Assembly: GCA_034401795.1 (NCBI GenBank)
Contig: CM067369.1
Coordinates: 187,882,742 to 187,946,741, forward strand
From: Chaetoderma sp. LZ-2023a
Lineage: Eukaryota > Mollusca > Caudofoveata > Chaetodermatida > Chaetodermatidae
Direction: 5' to 3'
DNA: 64,000 bases
Shown here: positions 23,076 through 36,600 of the stretch, one piece after another
How positions within the stretch are numbered: position 1 is the stretch's first letter
How the letters are laid out: every line of letters starts with the position of its first letter
Made by a program: the position numbers and the translations under genes
The notes under the pieces: generated by a model
The model's input: only the letters and a program-made list of their open reading frames with translations
Databases searched by the model: none
What the model was told of the DNA's origin: nothing

Positions 23076-23789
23076 TCTTAGGGGCACCGATCGTAGCGTC
23101 ACCTCGGTGCCCATATCTGCTTCCCGGCTCAACTGCGGCCCCCGTATGACAATGTTCAGTGGCCATCTATTACCAACCAAATCCAACTTATACCCCTACA
23201 CCAAAATGCATGGCTTCACATATGTCGATGCCTACGATGCCTCCCCCATCCGCAGCATCGCCATCCCCCTCTATCTCCGCACATAACAAGCCTTCTTTCC
23301 TTTGTAAAACGGCAGTGGTAGGTTACAGTACCTCCGCTGAAACAACGGCACTGAATTCTCGGGAGAGACGGTTCACTCCACCTCATGGATTCGCAAACGC
23401 CGATGTAGATGGGGAGAAACACGTCCCTGGCGGCGTCACTGTTTCTTCTGTGCTTCACCAAAGCATCCAATGAAGCATTGCAAGATATGCCCCACGCAGG
23501 TAGAGCTTATACATCATCACCGTACGCACCGCTGTCTACACCAATACTGCATACCCAGAAACGGCAACATCTCCATCATCATTGCTACCCCCAGCTCTGC
23601 CTTCGCCGCGAATCTCACAGCAGCGGGGACGATGGACTGGCCCTTTCCTCACACAGCCATCCACTACATTAAAAGAAGCTATTCGCAAACAGACCGATTA
23701 TATACAGAATGATTCCACTCCGACACCATTGGCGCAGATGGTGTCATTGGAAACTGGTACACCGCAAAGTGATATACAAATGTGCCTGT

Positions 23790-24640
23790 CTGTTTAGCAG
23801 TGTTTCCACCAGTGCCAAAATTGACACTGGCGCTTCAATCACAGTATTCAACAAACGCTTATATGGGAGCATCCCACCTCATAAAAAGCCTCCCCTTAAA
23901 CCTAAACACATTTACCTACAGATGGCTACAGGAGCTGATGTGCCCGTAGCCGGTGTAGTCAATCTAGTCACCCAAATAGAGGAGATGCAATTCATACAGC
24001 GAGTTTTCATCGCCTCTATTCATAATGATGCCCTCCTTGGCTCTAATTTCCTCAGTGCCAGCGAAGCCATCATACATTGCAAACAACGGGAACTCAACAT
24101 ACACGGCCGACGAATACAACTCGGACTGGCATTGTCATTGTACGACACGTGCACTATAATATTATCAACTACAGCCCCAGTTGAGCCAGGACAAGAGCAA
24201 ATCTTGTGGGCCACCGCACTACAGTTAGGAATCAACACACACATCACCATGCTGGAACCCGACCATGATTACATGATCGCCTCTCAATGCGCAAGTCCCC
24301 GCATGATAGTAGACACCACTACTAGGGAACATATACCCTTTAGGGTGTTCCATGGTACTGCAGACCCCATCACTCTTGAACCAGGAGTACGCTGCGGCCA
24401 TTTAGTGGACATAATCTCATTGGAATCACCTACACTTACCAATACACCACAGCATATGACTGATGATTTACCCGAACACTTACATGATTTATATCTATGT
24501 GCCACAGTTGGATTACAGCAATCACAGAAACACGAAATTCGGAAACTACTGTACAAATATCGCGATAGTTTTTCCTCCGGAGACATGGATCTCAGAGAAA
24601 CTCATCTTGTACGACACTCTATCGACATAGGCAATAACCG
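23790..24640 (+). other. Giant Gypsy: aspartic protease and start of pol
   Basis: KIDTGASITVFNK (D at about 23823) is the catalytic loop of retropepsins. ALLGSNFL about 60 residues later is the second conserved strand. Residues after ~24480 (LYKYRDSFSSGDMDLRET, then HSIDIGNNRPI) are the conserved linker that precedes the RT in Ty3/Gypsy polyproteins. The RT does not follow directly because foreign sequence intervenes. Confidence 0.75.
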
Positions 24641-24644
24641 CCCC

Positions 24645-26330
24645 ATAAGCAGAGTTGTCCTTATGCATCCTTTTGCACGTATATATGCATACAAATGGCA
24701 GAGGGACGCATACAAATTAACCCTCGGCGTCCCGGAGGATGCACGAGGGACGCAGTGAAAAAGTGTAATGGAAACTTTTAACTTTGCGTGTGCTTAATTA
24801 TCAATTATATTATCGTGTGTGTATATTTATTTGTGCATGTTTTTACTTTAAAAAATATACCTAATGTATTGTGTTCAATAAAAACGAACTTACTGCGTTG
24901 TTTAAGACTATGATTTGTTGTTCTATGTTTTCTAGCACAACTCAAAGTTGTTAATGCCCATAAATCAGATTCAACCGCCACATTTAATTGTAAACACAAT
25001 CCCCAAATCATCCTTAGTATTCCATTTGATCTAATGTTTTAATATAAATAATGAGTTTACAAGCCTGATGTCAGTCGCCTTGTTTGGCCTACAAATTGCA
25101 AAAATACCCACCACGTTTCTGTCTGTTGTGCCAAACATCAGTGTGACGTGTCAGTATTTGATTGGATAACAGCGGAATCTCCCTCTAGAGGAACTCACAC
25201 TTGAGAAATCCAATACAACTGATCAAGCATATACAAACGTGTCTGGGCGTCTTAACCCTTTCACAGCTCAGAACATTGGACAGATCACAAAGTTGTTATC
25301 ACTAATCTGCTGAATATTTTGAAATTAATTTGCGCATGCCTACTTGCCTAAGGCAGCAACCACTTACATGCAAAATATTTTTTTCTATTTACTTATCAAA
25401 ATATCTAAATAGATGAAGGAATATATGGAAGATATTGTGATATCGTTTACATTTGAATGGCCATTTGACGGATTAGCGTCGGTGTCTTTGTATTGCTGTT
25501 TGAATAACGGTATCAATATGCGCTACAAGCCGTCTTTTATTTAGCAATAGCGGCTGATTGATTGACTGATGGATTAGTGTTTATAATGTTTAACAATACT
25601 CGATCGTTAGGTGTTCCCTATTTCTCAACCAAAAAGCTCATCCCAGCAACGATGTTCAACGATATCGTCGATCTACAGGTAGGCATACGTTAAAACATAG
25701 ATTTTTTCCAAACAGGGTATAGCTCAAAGCTCCCCGATACAAGCTTCCTTATTGGGTACATGCTAATGTGTTATCTATGCGTCAACCAATCAGCAATCGC
25801 GTTACATAGTTATCCCTATGAATTAGATATATCCGGTTATTGGATGATATATTTTCACTAAATACGCAGTTTAATCTGATTTATACAGATTACTTTTGAC
25901 AAATTATTGTTTTGTCTGATTTTGGCCTATGTATTCCACTAAATTTAGTCATTCCAGTTACATTATAAAAATACGCGCGCATTATATCGAAGTAGGTCAA
26001 GTTGTCCTTGAGCAAATTCGCCCCAGACACTTGTAATTTTTCAATTCGTCCAAAGTCAAGATATGGTTTAATAGAAAAACTAATGCAGTGGTCTTTGCTA
26101 ATTACTAATGTAGTGGTCTTCAGAAATGTTAATCATACAAGGTTGTCAATGTAGGATGGTTGGTTTATCAGATAACAAACAAGTACAGTGCTTTAAGTTA
26201 TTGTTTATTGACATGCAGTTCAAATGTTATCAGTGAAATATACAAGGGCCATTTCAATAGATCAATTTTAGCCGCCATTCTAGATCATAGAATACATATT
26301 TTTGAAAATTTACCACTATGCATAGTTAAT
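24645..26330. mobile_element. ~1.7 kb insertion inside the giant Gypsy, unclassified
   Basis: The pol order stops just after GNNRPI (about 24645) and resumes at GKKDGTLQFCIDY (about 26336). Between lies AT-rich sequence with an AATAAA at about 24878, a degenerate hairpin element at 25309-25381, and no coding region. I could not find clear inverted ends or a target duplication, so the class is open. About 40 residues of normal pol sequence at the junction are unaccounted for. Confidence 0.5.
25309..25381. mobile_element. Degenerate ~90-bp hairpin element
   Basis: TGAATATTTTGAAATTAATTTG on the left (19 of its bases match the family arm), a centre GCCTAAGGCAGCAAC, and a decayed right arm ending CAAAATATTT. 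It is an older member of the family. Confidence 0.5.
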
Positions 26331-26335
26331 ATTCT

Positions 26336-27365
26336 CAGGCAAAAAGGACGGAACCTTGCAGTTTTGCATCGACTACCACCGGCTTAATGATCTTAGCATC
26401 AAGGACGCTTATCCATTACCTCGGATTGATCAGGCCCTATATTCTTTGTCCGGAGCCAAGTGGTTTTGTACCCGTGACTTAGCTAGCGGTTACTGGCAAG
26501 TGGCCATGGATAAGGCTGACATGGAAAAGACCGCATTCGTTTGTAGGGATGGTCTTTTCCAATTCGGTAAGATGCCCTATGGCTTGTGCAATGCTCCCTG
26601 AATTTTGAACATCTCATTGAGCAGGTATTAACCACCCTGCAATGGGAAATCTGTCTCTTTTACATCGATGACGTAATTGTCTTCGGACCAACGTTTGAGC
26701 AAACCTTAATCAATTTGGACACTGTGCTTTCCCGATTCCAAACGCCCAATTTGAAACTCAAACCCAACAAATGTCATCTCTTTAGACAGAGTGTTGAGTT
26801 CCTGGGACACGTTATATCCGGTGATGGAGTGGCTACTCAGCCATCCAAAACTAAGGCAGTAGCGGAGTGGCCAATTCCCTCTTCAGTCACAGAGACACTG
26901 AGTTTTCTTGGCTTATGCTAGTACTATCGTCGTTATATCCAACATTTCAGCGAGATTGCTTCACCCCTCTACAAGATCACCGAAAAGGATCGACCATTCG
27001 AGTGGACGAGTGAGTGTGAAGGCTCCTTCAGGGTGCTCAAGGAACTCTTGATGACCACCCTGATTCTTGCTCATCCTAATCCAAACCTCGATTTCATCTT
27101 AGACACTGATGCGTCAGCTTACGCTATCGGTGCGGTTCTATCTCAGGTCACAGAAGACATAGGAGCAGGTATTGGGTTATGGTTCGCGTACTCTGACTAA
27201 AACGGAGAGAAAATACGCAACCACCAAGCGAGAACTATTAGCGGCGGTATATTTCATCAAGTACTATAAACACTTTCTGTACAGGCACCCATTTACACTC
27301 CGTACAGACCATGCCTCACTACGCTGTCTCAGGAACCTAAAATCCTGGAGGGCAGGAATCCCGGC
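26336..27365 (+). other. Giant Gypsy: reverse transcriptase and RNase H
   Basis: RT motifs in order: KKDGTLQFCIDYHRLN, DAYPLPRIDQAL, FCTRDLASGYWQ, FQFGKMPYGLCNAP, LFYIDDVIVFG (catalytic DD near 26665), and HVISGDGV. These are followed by PFEWTSEC and the RNase H start LDTDASAYAIGAVL (about 27100), KRELLAAVYFIKYYKHFLY and LRTDHASL. The order and motifs are those of Ty3/Gypsy. The YIDD and first RNase H acids are still readable, but the region is fossil. Confidence 0.85.
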
Positions 27366-27699
27366 AGGCCTCTAACTTCAACATTGTTCACCATCTCGGC
27401 AAATTGCATGGGAATGCCGACTTCCTCAGTAGAGTTGGCATGGAGGCTGAATACGAAGAGGCCGCCACCGTGACACAGTCAACACAGTCATCTCCGTAGT
27501 TCCCCAAATTGAGGTGCGCAGAGTGGAATCCAGAGAAAATCGCCCACCACCAAACAACAGACTGGCAGACATGAAATATATATGCATGGATCCAGGAGGG
27601 GGTACGTCCTCCAAAGGAATCGGTAACACCAGTATCCACCACGGAAAAGTATTATTACCAACGGTTCGAAGAATGTCAACTGATAAATAACATTCTTTA

Positions 27700-28720
27700 C
27701 TTCAATAACCATCTGGTAGTCCCGGAAAGTTATCGTAACCTCATATTAAAAAAAACTACATGACAACACCGAGCATCTGGCCATGGAAAGGACTGTTGCC
27801 CGTATCAAATCAAGATTCCACTGGATCAGAATTCGCGATAGTGCCAATGCATGGGTTGCCAAATGTATCCCATGCCAAAGACGCTCTGTTGGCCAGCACC
27901 ATATCGCACCATCTCAAATTAAGATTGTTGGTGCACCGTGGGAGCGAGTGGCTATTGACGTGCTCGGAAATAAATACATCCTCGTATTGCAAGACTATTT
28001 TACAAAGTGGGTAGAAGCATTTGCTTTTCCAGACCAAAAGGCATCCACTGTAGCGGAGGTCTTGGCAAGCAATATGTTCTGCCGTTTGGTATGCCTTATG
28101 ATTTGCACTCCGATCAGGGAAGTAATTTTGAGAGCCAGCTCATATCAGAGCTCTGCAAATTGCAAATGGTAGAGAGATTCAATAGAACCTTCGCGGAGAT
28201 GCTTACAAAGGAAACATGCCTTGATTGTAGAGATTGGGATCTACGGCTCCCATATGTACACATACCACACTTCAGTACATTCCAGCATGGGTTATATGCC
28301 TGCTTGGTTAACGTTAGGCCGTGAATTAGCCTTATCCCTGGATCTGGCCATGCCTCGGATACCGGGAGAGAAAAATGCACCATCTCTCTATGTCAAACTC
28401 CTGCGGCAGTGGATAGAACAAGCCCATGAGTTAGTAAGAGAAACATTATCCACTGCACACTGGTGGCAAAAGACATGGCACGACTGGAGGGTGCATGGAG
28501 ATCCATATGAAGCAGGAATGATGGTTTGGGTACATGATTCACGATGGTCTGCAAACGTGCCAAGTAAACTGAGTTACCAGTGGAAAGGCCCCTATGTGTT
28601 AGTAAGCAAACATCGGACGTGACCTACCGTATCCGTTCTTCGGATGGCCTGACCTCAGTCATCCACTTCGATCGACTTAAACCATTTGTCAGTGATGACC
28701 CAGCACCAGAGTTCGGACTG
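27700..28720 (+). other. Giant Gypsy: integrase
   Basis: It has a zinc-binding front (H..H then CIPCQRRSVG), then the catalytic fold (WERVAIDVLG, LQDYFTKWVEAFAF), MVERFNRTFAEML, and a C-terminal segment with MMVWVHDSR and YQWKGPYVLV resembling the GPY/F domain. HFDRLKPF near 28670 is the usual polyprotein end motif. No chromodomain is visible. The enzyme would insert the DNA copy. Fossil, broken. Confidence 0.8.
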
Positions 28721-28724
28721 GGCG

Positions 28725-31700
28725 TTTCTCGTGACACTGGTACCCAGACAGATATTTCTATGGAAAATAGTGTTCCCACGGTTAGTACAGAGCACTGCAG
28801 TGCCAGTTCAACCCCGCTTCTACCAAGCCAGAATGCGGGTGAACAAGCGGCTAATGCTGACGACGATGATGAGATATGTAATCGCCCTCTCCCTCCTCAG
28901 CACTGGTCTACTCGATCTGGGAAGCCGTATCTAAAGAACTTTGTGTTTGTTTTGTCCAAGGGACCGGATGGAAAAGCTGTTCCCCCAATCTCTTCCCATT
29001 CCCACCCACTTCATGCTATGCACCCCCCATCATAGAGTTGCCATAAATGGAAGCTGAGGCTGACCCAAGCCATGCTTCCCGTGGGGTGGAACATATGATG
29101 AATAGCATGGAAGTGAAGAGGCTAGATGAAGCCCTGGCGTATCTAAAACCGCAAAACCGTACAACGAGGTGTACCAGACCACTTTCCAAAAACGCGAAAC
29201 CACGCCCCTCCCAAGTGACACCCTTTTCCATAGTCCCACCACCGCCATCACTCCAATTCGCGTCCCTCATCTATACACCAAGTTCGGACATCACGGGCCC
29301 AGTCCATTTCACACTCCACTCATCGTCTGTTGACCGTCAATCTTCAGATATGAGAGAGACTATTGCTACAGAGGAGGGGGCATTCCGCACCGCACCAAGC
29401 AACATTACCCCCCCCCCCCACCCCACCCCACCCCCACCCCACCCCACCCCCGCGGTGGCCAGGGAAGCAGCCTGTTCAGCAGACTCTCGGCTCGAATTCT
29501 CCCAGGGTCTAAAAACTATGACAGGACACCAACCGTCATGTAACAGGAGATGACCACATCCCCCTGACCAAAGGCCACCCCATCCATTTGGCCTACCATA
29601 CTCCCCCGTGAGCAGTCAGGACATCACACCACAGACAGAACGTCATCACATACATAACACACATGCCCTCAAGGCTGGATGCATCAATTCATCATTGCGT
29701 GTATATCACATACATACTCGGTTATACTCAGCATAACAGAGACATTCAACACCGCAATGACATCATTTAGCAGCACCTACCGGTATTAATTAATTTCTGG
29801 TAGAGACATAAAAACTCCTGCGACAGTTCCACCTGCACAGGATGTGGGAGAAATAATATCTACCGCAAACCCCCACCTCCCACAATAACAACAGACTCGG
29901 TGTTCACCAGCCGGGAAAACTGGAATGCATCCACTTCGCTTTAACATTGGCATCATACAGCAGCCCAGACATCCCGACAACAATATTATCGTCAACAAAC
30001 AACAGCCAACAAATCTCCTGCACACACCTTCTTATCTAGTTAGGGGAGAACTGATCATATGGATATAAGGACTGCACTACAGCCATCTACAGTATGCATC
30101 ACGGGAGGAACGTTTGTCCAATGTTCCTCCCCTTCCCTCTCCCACGACATCAAATGGAAACAGCCAAAATCTACACATACATCATTTACACGTAATAACA
30201 GTCGATATTATTAAGAGAGCAAGATGCCTGCATTGTTGTCAGTCACAATGGCTTGGCCATTACGGAGCGAAATACCCTCAATGTTCGATAAAGTTGATAT
30301 CACGCCACGTCCCCCATTCCCGCACCTGACATAGTCACTCAGGTTGAAAGTATTCACAATCTCCAAACGACGGCATTGTAAATTGTAACACTGTGTGAAC
30401 CCACTTCCGAGTTGTACTGTAGTTTAACCGTTATTAAATGGTATTAATGTGTCCGGTCTAGGCAGGGATGGAGATAATTCTACCCATTGAGGAGAATGTT
30501 TGGCAGCCCTCCCGCTCGGAAAATGCAGCTATCTTGTCAGGATCAGTAACATTGATCTACTGCCTGAATAGATCTGTTTAAACCACACATCAAATTACTT
30601 TACTGTTATATTTTTGATTAAGAACACAACTGCTCTACCGTGCTACAAATCATTAGTGCACGGGCTGGTAAAGCGGCATAAAAAATCTAACAGTTTAATT
30701 ACAAGGAGAATTTCACAAATTCTCTTCGCTGCATTCCAGTCAATAAGCAACAAGGGCTGAGAACTACCTTTACAGACAACTATAAGACACATGTTTAAGA
30801 ACCTGCACAAATAGGGACCTTATGATAAAACAAAATCTTGGTATAACATATATATATTTCCATATCTCGCATCAACAAAAGACTACACCTCAGCAACAGT
30901 ATCTCGGCCATCGCTGTGAACAGCACATATGTTTCCGACCATGTTTCCAAGGGCCATGTGACTTTTACTGCTATTTTCATTAAATTGGATCAAACGCTTT
31001 AAACCAAAGAGCCGCCAAAATATGCGACTACCACGGCGTGATGGAGGAGTAACAAGGGTGAGTCAGGGTAATTACTGCTGATGTCACCAGTCTCTCACAC
31101 ACTCCATCGGGTGCTGTCGCCTAAAATTAAAATAGGCAAGTTTATAAGCATCCAATCGGTAAAACCACATCATTCTAATTAAAAGGTGATGCTTCTCGGG
31201 AATAAGTAGTACCCTGTTTTTATGTTGATCGGAAAGGTTTAAATGCGCTAAAATAAGACTAAGTTAGTGAGCCTTTCCTCTTATAATTAAATGTACTCCC
31301 TTTACATGGGAAGACTTAATCCAGTGACGATCCGAATGGAAAAAGGAGAAACTTTCCATATAGGGCTGACCGAATCACCTGTCAAAACTTCCAGGTGTAG
31401 TCATCTGCCATCTATGATGCCACCAAATGGTATAAAAGGAGGAAGCACGGTCTGAAACTTCGTCTTCCCGTCAAAACTCGACACCAGGGAAGAACAGATA
31501 GCATTAGGCTTCTTTCGTGTCAAAAATTAAATTCTGCTGTTCTTTATTATTAGTTCATTATTACAATACCTGGCCTGGAAAGTTAAAAATGAAGAGATAA
31601 GGCTTTAGGTTTTAAATAAGGTTCCAGCAGCCAACTACCATGCAGGAACGAGATGTCACTCCTCGAAGATTTAGCATTGTCGGATTCGTCTGAAGAAGAA

Positions 31701-33637
31701 TCAGTACCTTTTCAAAAAGATTCCTGTGCAGCTCGTTATTAGCTAGCGGAGAACCCTGTACCAGAACTTTTACGAGAAATTCTGACTGCACACTTCATGT
31801 TAACAAGGATCATCTCCTGCAGACAGCCTTCTGCGTAACGGGTCAGTATCTCTATACCGCTACCCGCTACGGAGTGACCCATGCGCTCCATCATCATCAC
31901 TGTGTGTTAGAAGTGACATTAATTCCAGGGGAGGAAAACGAGGATCATGCCGTTTTTAGCCACACGTTTTGAATCTCAGTTTCCAGTTAGAGTACTCCCG
32001 ACTGGGAAGATGGGCTGCACAAAGAATGCTACCCGTAGACATTCCATTGGTCATCATCCTCCCGCTGCTACCTTGGCCAATATATCGGCTGCCAGACGTG
32101 AAATCCTACCCACAGCCGCGTCGGGGAACAATATGCCACTTCCAGTCACCACATCCACACCGGTCCTGAAGTGGAGCAAGAAGCATAAATCCTCCGCAGA
32201 ATCCAGTCCGGCAGCACCTGCATCCGTAACCGGCCACAAAACTGCATCCACTACCTCCGCACCCATAGTGTCCGAAGCAATCACAGCCAGTCAGCCAATA
32301 TCGGTAGTTATCATGACGCCTTCGGAGATGAAGATTCCCAGCTACCCGCAGTCACCATAGACAAGGGACTGGGACCATCGCAGCCTACATCCATTAGCAT
32401 CACTCCAACCCATGTCGTCCAGCATCCATATCGCAGTCTTTATGATCCAGCCGTCAGGAAGGGGTCTACGCCTGAACGACCATACACAGGAAAAAGATGT
32501 ATCACTCACACGCAGGACATCCAGCCAGTACCCAATGTCACTGCAAATCACCTATTGAAGTACGCCAAGTCTCAGAAGATGTCATCACCTGCTGTACCTG
32601 CTCCCGCATCATTGCCTCAACCTACGATTCAACTCACCGCCATCGCCACAACAACAACCACAGCCACCACGACCATCATGAAGACCACTGCATCGACCAC
32701 CTCAACACCCACCAGCACCACCACGGTCATATGGACATACTTTCTAGCACCCGCAGTAACTGGGAGAGACATTATAGATGCTCATATTCCCGCAATCATC
32801 AATTCAGACATTTCCAAAAGTGCCAGTGATAACGAACGCATCTCAGCATTAATAATTCATCCACCGTGACCAACCACCATCAGTCGCGGGACCCAGACTC
32901 AGTGGGGAAATTTTGCAGCAGAGTTGTGATCATTTGTGATACAGCAGAACATCAGTGGTGCAATTCATGGAAACTTACTAATTATTAATTTATTTTTGAA
33001 ATACTTTTCTTTTTATTATATATGTTAGATCAATTGAATCCCTCCGGTGTTGTAAGAACATTGTGTGCGACATAAAGAATACAACACCCTGCAGTGCAAT
33101 AATGTCATAATCACGTCATGCAGTCTCAGCTATGCTGAGGCTGCCTGATAAACTAACTTTTGAGTTATTATTATGTTCTATTTTTCTTCCTGTCTTAGAT
33201 GTCAGGACGGTTATCGAGTCAGCGAGAGCTGCCCATTGCGGACCCGCTATAGCAGGCCGCAAATATATTTTGCGTGTTGCATACCCCTTTATTTACCCGG
33301 GGTGCACAAGTAATTTGGCCATTATATTTTAAATACCCTGTACGGGTATGTTACGTGGAAATTATATATTTGATATACATATATTTTATATATTATTATA
33401 TATCTTAATTTAAATTGTGGTACGTTGGAATAATAATTCCAGGTCAAAAATTAAAACTAAAAGTACGCCTCCCCTCTCCTCTTTGGCACCTCTATGTGCT
33501 CTGTCTCTTAAATACGCGTCTATCGCATCACTACTGCTCTCCGGCCACGCACCTATCCGGGAAGTCTATAATTCCTGCCTAGCGTACGTCTGTGCATCGA
33601 TCCGCAATGCACGATCGTTTGCTGCGGATGTCAAACT
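28725..33637 (+). other. Giant Gypsy: ~5 kb extra 3' region with coding-like remnants
   Basis: It lies between integrase and purine tract. It holds an acidic polyprotein tail (to about 29035), a Ser/Pro-rich stretch (29047-29553) with a C-rich run at about 29407-29454, non-coding sequence, a TATA box at 31431, and Thr/Ser/Pro-rich or His-rich coding-like stretches at 31815-32870. I recognise no family. The position suits an accessory or envelope-like frame, but I see no signal peptide or membrane segment. Treat as an unidentified remnant. Confidence 0.45.
31431..31438 (+). promoter_or_regulatory. Internal TATA box in the giant Gypsy
   Basis: TATAAAAG within TATAAAAGGAGG, the same core plus GGAG as both LTR promoters (18140, 33875). 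It lies ~0.4 kb before the downstream coding-like remnants and could start a subgenomic transcript. Motif evidence only. Confidence 0.4.
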
Positions 33638-33649
33638 AGGAGGGGGTGG
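33638..33649 (+). promoter_or_regulatory. Polypurine tract candidate
   Basis: AGGAGGGGGTGG directly abuts the TG that opens the 3' LTR, as expected for plus-strand priming. Confidence 0.7.
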
Positions 33650-36600
33650 TGTAGTTCAGATCCACCGGTCAGGTACTGGCCGTACCAGCTAAGCTGAGTA
33701 TGCGCCACCCATCCTGGATTCGTTCCCTGAGCACGCCCCCCCCCCATGGATAGAGCTATAAGCGTATATGAGCCTATGAGAGAGATCGCATTATAAAAAC
33801 GACTAAGTTCGTTAAAAGGTAGACGTGCTCGACCGATGATTGGTTGGAGCCTGCACCTGTGACATCACGAGTAGTATAAAAGGAGACAAAATCCAGAGCT
33901 CGAGAGCATCCTCGGCTAGGGTCCGATTAGGTTGGACCTGTGTCAGCTACAATCAGCAAGACAGGCATTACGCAGATCATTTTGGTCTCTGTCGGTTTCT
34001 CTCCCATACCCAGCAGTAATCCAACCCACTGCACTAAAGGAATTTCGTATCTTCCATTGTTGTGGGAGCATTTTTGGAACTTTTGGATATTGTTCACGAA
34101 TATATCAAGAACTAACTCGGAACATGAACTTGCGGTGAGGCCTTTCCTGGCCGGAAAATGTGATTCTACAGATGTAGAGGCAGCGATGTTCTTTAGTGGA
34201 TGACTCGCCGGATCTGCCGGCCACTCCAAAAAGTGGTTATTCAGGCATCCCCGCACTGATGTCTTGCAGGTTTATCTAAACCTTTTGACCGCAGCAACGT
34301 AAACTTTGCCCGGTATGTCTTCAGAGCTGGCTGATGTACCCTGCACCGTTAAGCTTAGTTATGTATCTTCATCCGCATTGACCAACTGCCGTTCATGATC
34401 GGGTTGTTGACAACTTCCATCCATACCATCAGTGTACAGGAACTTTTGTCATACCAGTAATGTTATTGTATCTCTTGCTGACTACTATATATACTACGAC
34501 ATTCTATATTGTGATTACAGTCCTGAGTTCGATCTGCTCCCGTCATGGGCTACTTACGGGAATCCTGTTTGCAGAAACCAGCCAGCGGGAAGTTTCCAGC
34601 TTCCAGGGAACACATCAACACATGTCAAACCAAGGATGACGTATCAATTTTAGTAACACGATGGCCAAGGCTTAAGAATGGCTACCGATTATTCAAGCAA
34701 CTATACTTGACATTTTAATTATCCCATTAATTACATCTTTGATAATTATATCATATCTGTATAAATGGTCCCGGTGACTAAAAGGCACCGTAACGGTCTT
34801 AGGATGGCTAGTTATAATTTCTGTATCTGTTTATAGTTATTCTTATTTTTTGTAATGTGTTTTTGCTAACCGCACCATAGTAGGTTTCTCAAGCTGTACT
34901 ATATATATTATTCTGTTCATTTCAGATTGGATTGATTGTCCTGGTTAGTGTCTATATGGCAAGTGGCCATCAGTTCTTATGTTTTGTTTATTTGTAGAAA
35001 AATATAGGACTGCAGTGCACGTAGGAAACTTTCGCCCGCCACCAACAATTTTTCACTGCGGTCGCTGTCCGTGCTATAGCTTTGTTTAGCCCGGCATGCT
35101 ACCAACTAAAAACCTTTTCTATTCAGCTCGATAGGATAGGCTTAATATGATTAGAGACAATCTCTTCGATAGGAGACACGTGTTGTATGCCTGTTTTCCA
35201 GTAGTTGCAATAATTTAGCCCCGCACTCCGGCAGGTTTGTGTAAGATTGGCTCACATACCTAAGGGGCCTCATATTTCTAAGTTATTGTCTCTCTTCATG
35301 CTCCACTAAACCGTATGGCTTCTTAATTGTTTGGATGCCCCTATCCGCACCATGGACTGATCCGACCCTGGGAAACTATTGGGGTTTCCGAGCGGTGATG
35401 GCCAGGGTGTGGTGTCACATACATTTCCTGTGTATCTTCGGATACTCAGTAGTTAGTTACCTTTACCAATGTAGGAAAGCACTGCAAGAACATATCTTAA
35501 TTATTATTTTCTTTAATTTGCTGAACAATCCTCCCGCACCACGGTGCATAACCGGGCAACTTGTGTTTAAACCTAACGCCAGGTTAAAAAGTTAGTTCCA
35601 TAGGACCTGGTGACGGGCGAGATGTGCATCCCCACTAAATTCCATAAGAATGTCTGGGCATGATATTCAGATCTGCCACGCCCTCACGGGAAGGACATTT
35701 ATGGTGGGTATTCGTCTCTCTCACCCCCACCATAGCGATGGATCAGTTGCCTAAACATGCTTTTGTGAAAAGTAACCAATGTCCTGTGACGTTTTATGTG
35801 GTTACGGAGCGAGATGTCCGGATTCTTATCCAGTTCGGAGGTCTTGCAAAGTGACATGTATGCATGCTGTCTTCAGTATTGATGTCTTAGGGCATCCATT
35901 CTCAATGACAGCCATGCCTAAAGGCTAGGTAAACGGCAGCCATTTGTGGCCTAAAATAATTCTTGTCGCTAAAAACTAAATATGAGGTTAGGCATAGAAG
36001 AAGGCCCGCATAAATAAAAGCGGCAACTACTAATTCAGCATACTGAGAATTACATAAGACGGTGACTTGGGAATCCTTCGGGAATTGCTTGTCCCGTCTT
36101 CAAGTAAAACAGCATGCCACCTTATAGTCATAATCTCACTAGGTATGGTCTTTTCTTTACAGCCTTCGGCCACTACTCTTCTCCCACTTTAAGTGATAGG
36201 GACATTTTCCTGTGATGGAGGCCCCCGCGAGGCACTTTCCTCTCGCAAGGATTCAGTGACGATGGCCTATGCGAGGATAATACTCCTCCCACAAACTAGC
36301 ACTAGGAGTAGTGCTCGCATGAGGCACATGATTTTCCGACACTACAAAGATAATTTTCTTTCCTTTCAGCTTAAATGTATAATAGCTTATATTAAGTTAA
36401 TTAGTAATCTCGTGTACGGGAGCCTCCCATACGGGGATACCCCTGCAGACCTACGAGTATGTGTGGTACCTCCGGTAGCCCCACATTTAGAAGTTCATCA
36501 GGCTGTCTCTATGTCTTGTATTTTCCTATGCTCATTATGTTTATCTAGCATACTTGATGGTCTGTTTAGGTAAAAATATTGTATAGACTTATGTTAATTA

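Noticed and set aside
24640-24758. Frame end resembling a histone-like or other host exon
   Set aside because: No histone or other domain matches; it is the chance reading into the inserted sequence of the giant Gypsy.
25250-25275. TTAACCCTTTCAC as a further piggyBac-like MITE start
   Set aside because: No GGGTTAA partner within a reasonable distance.
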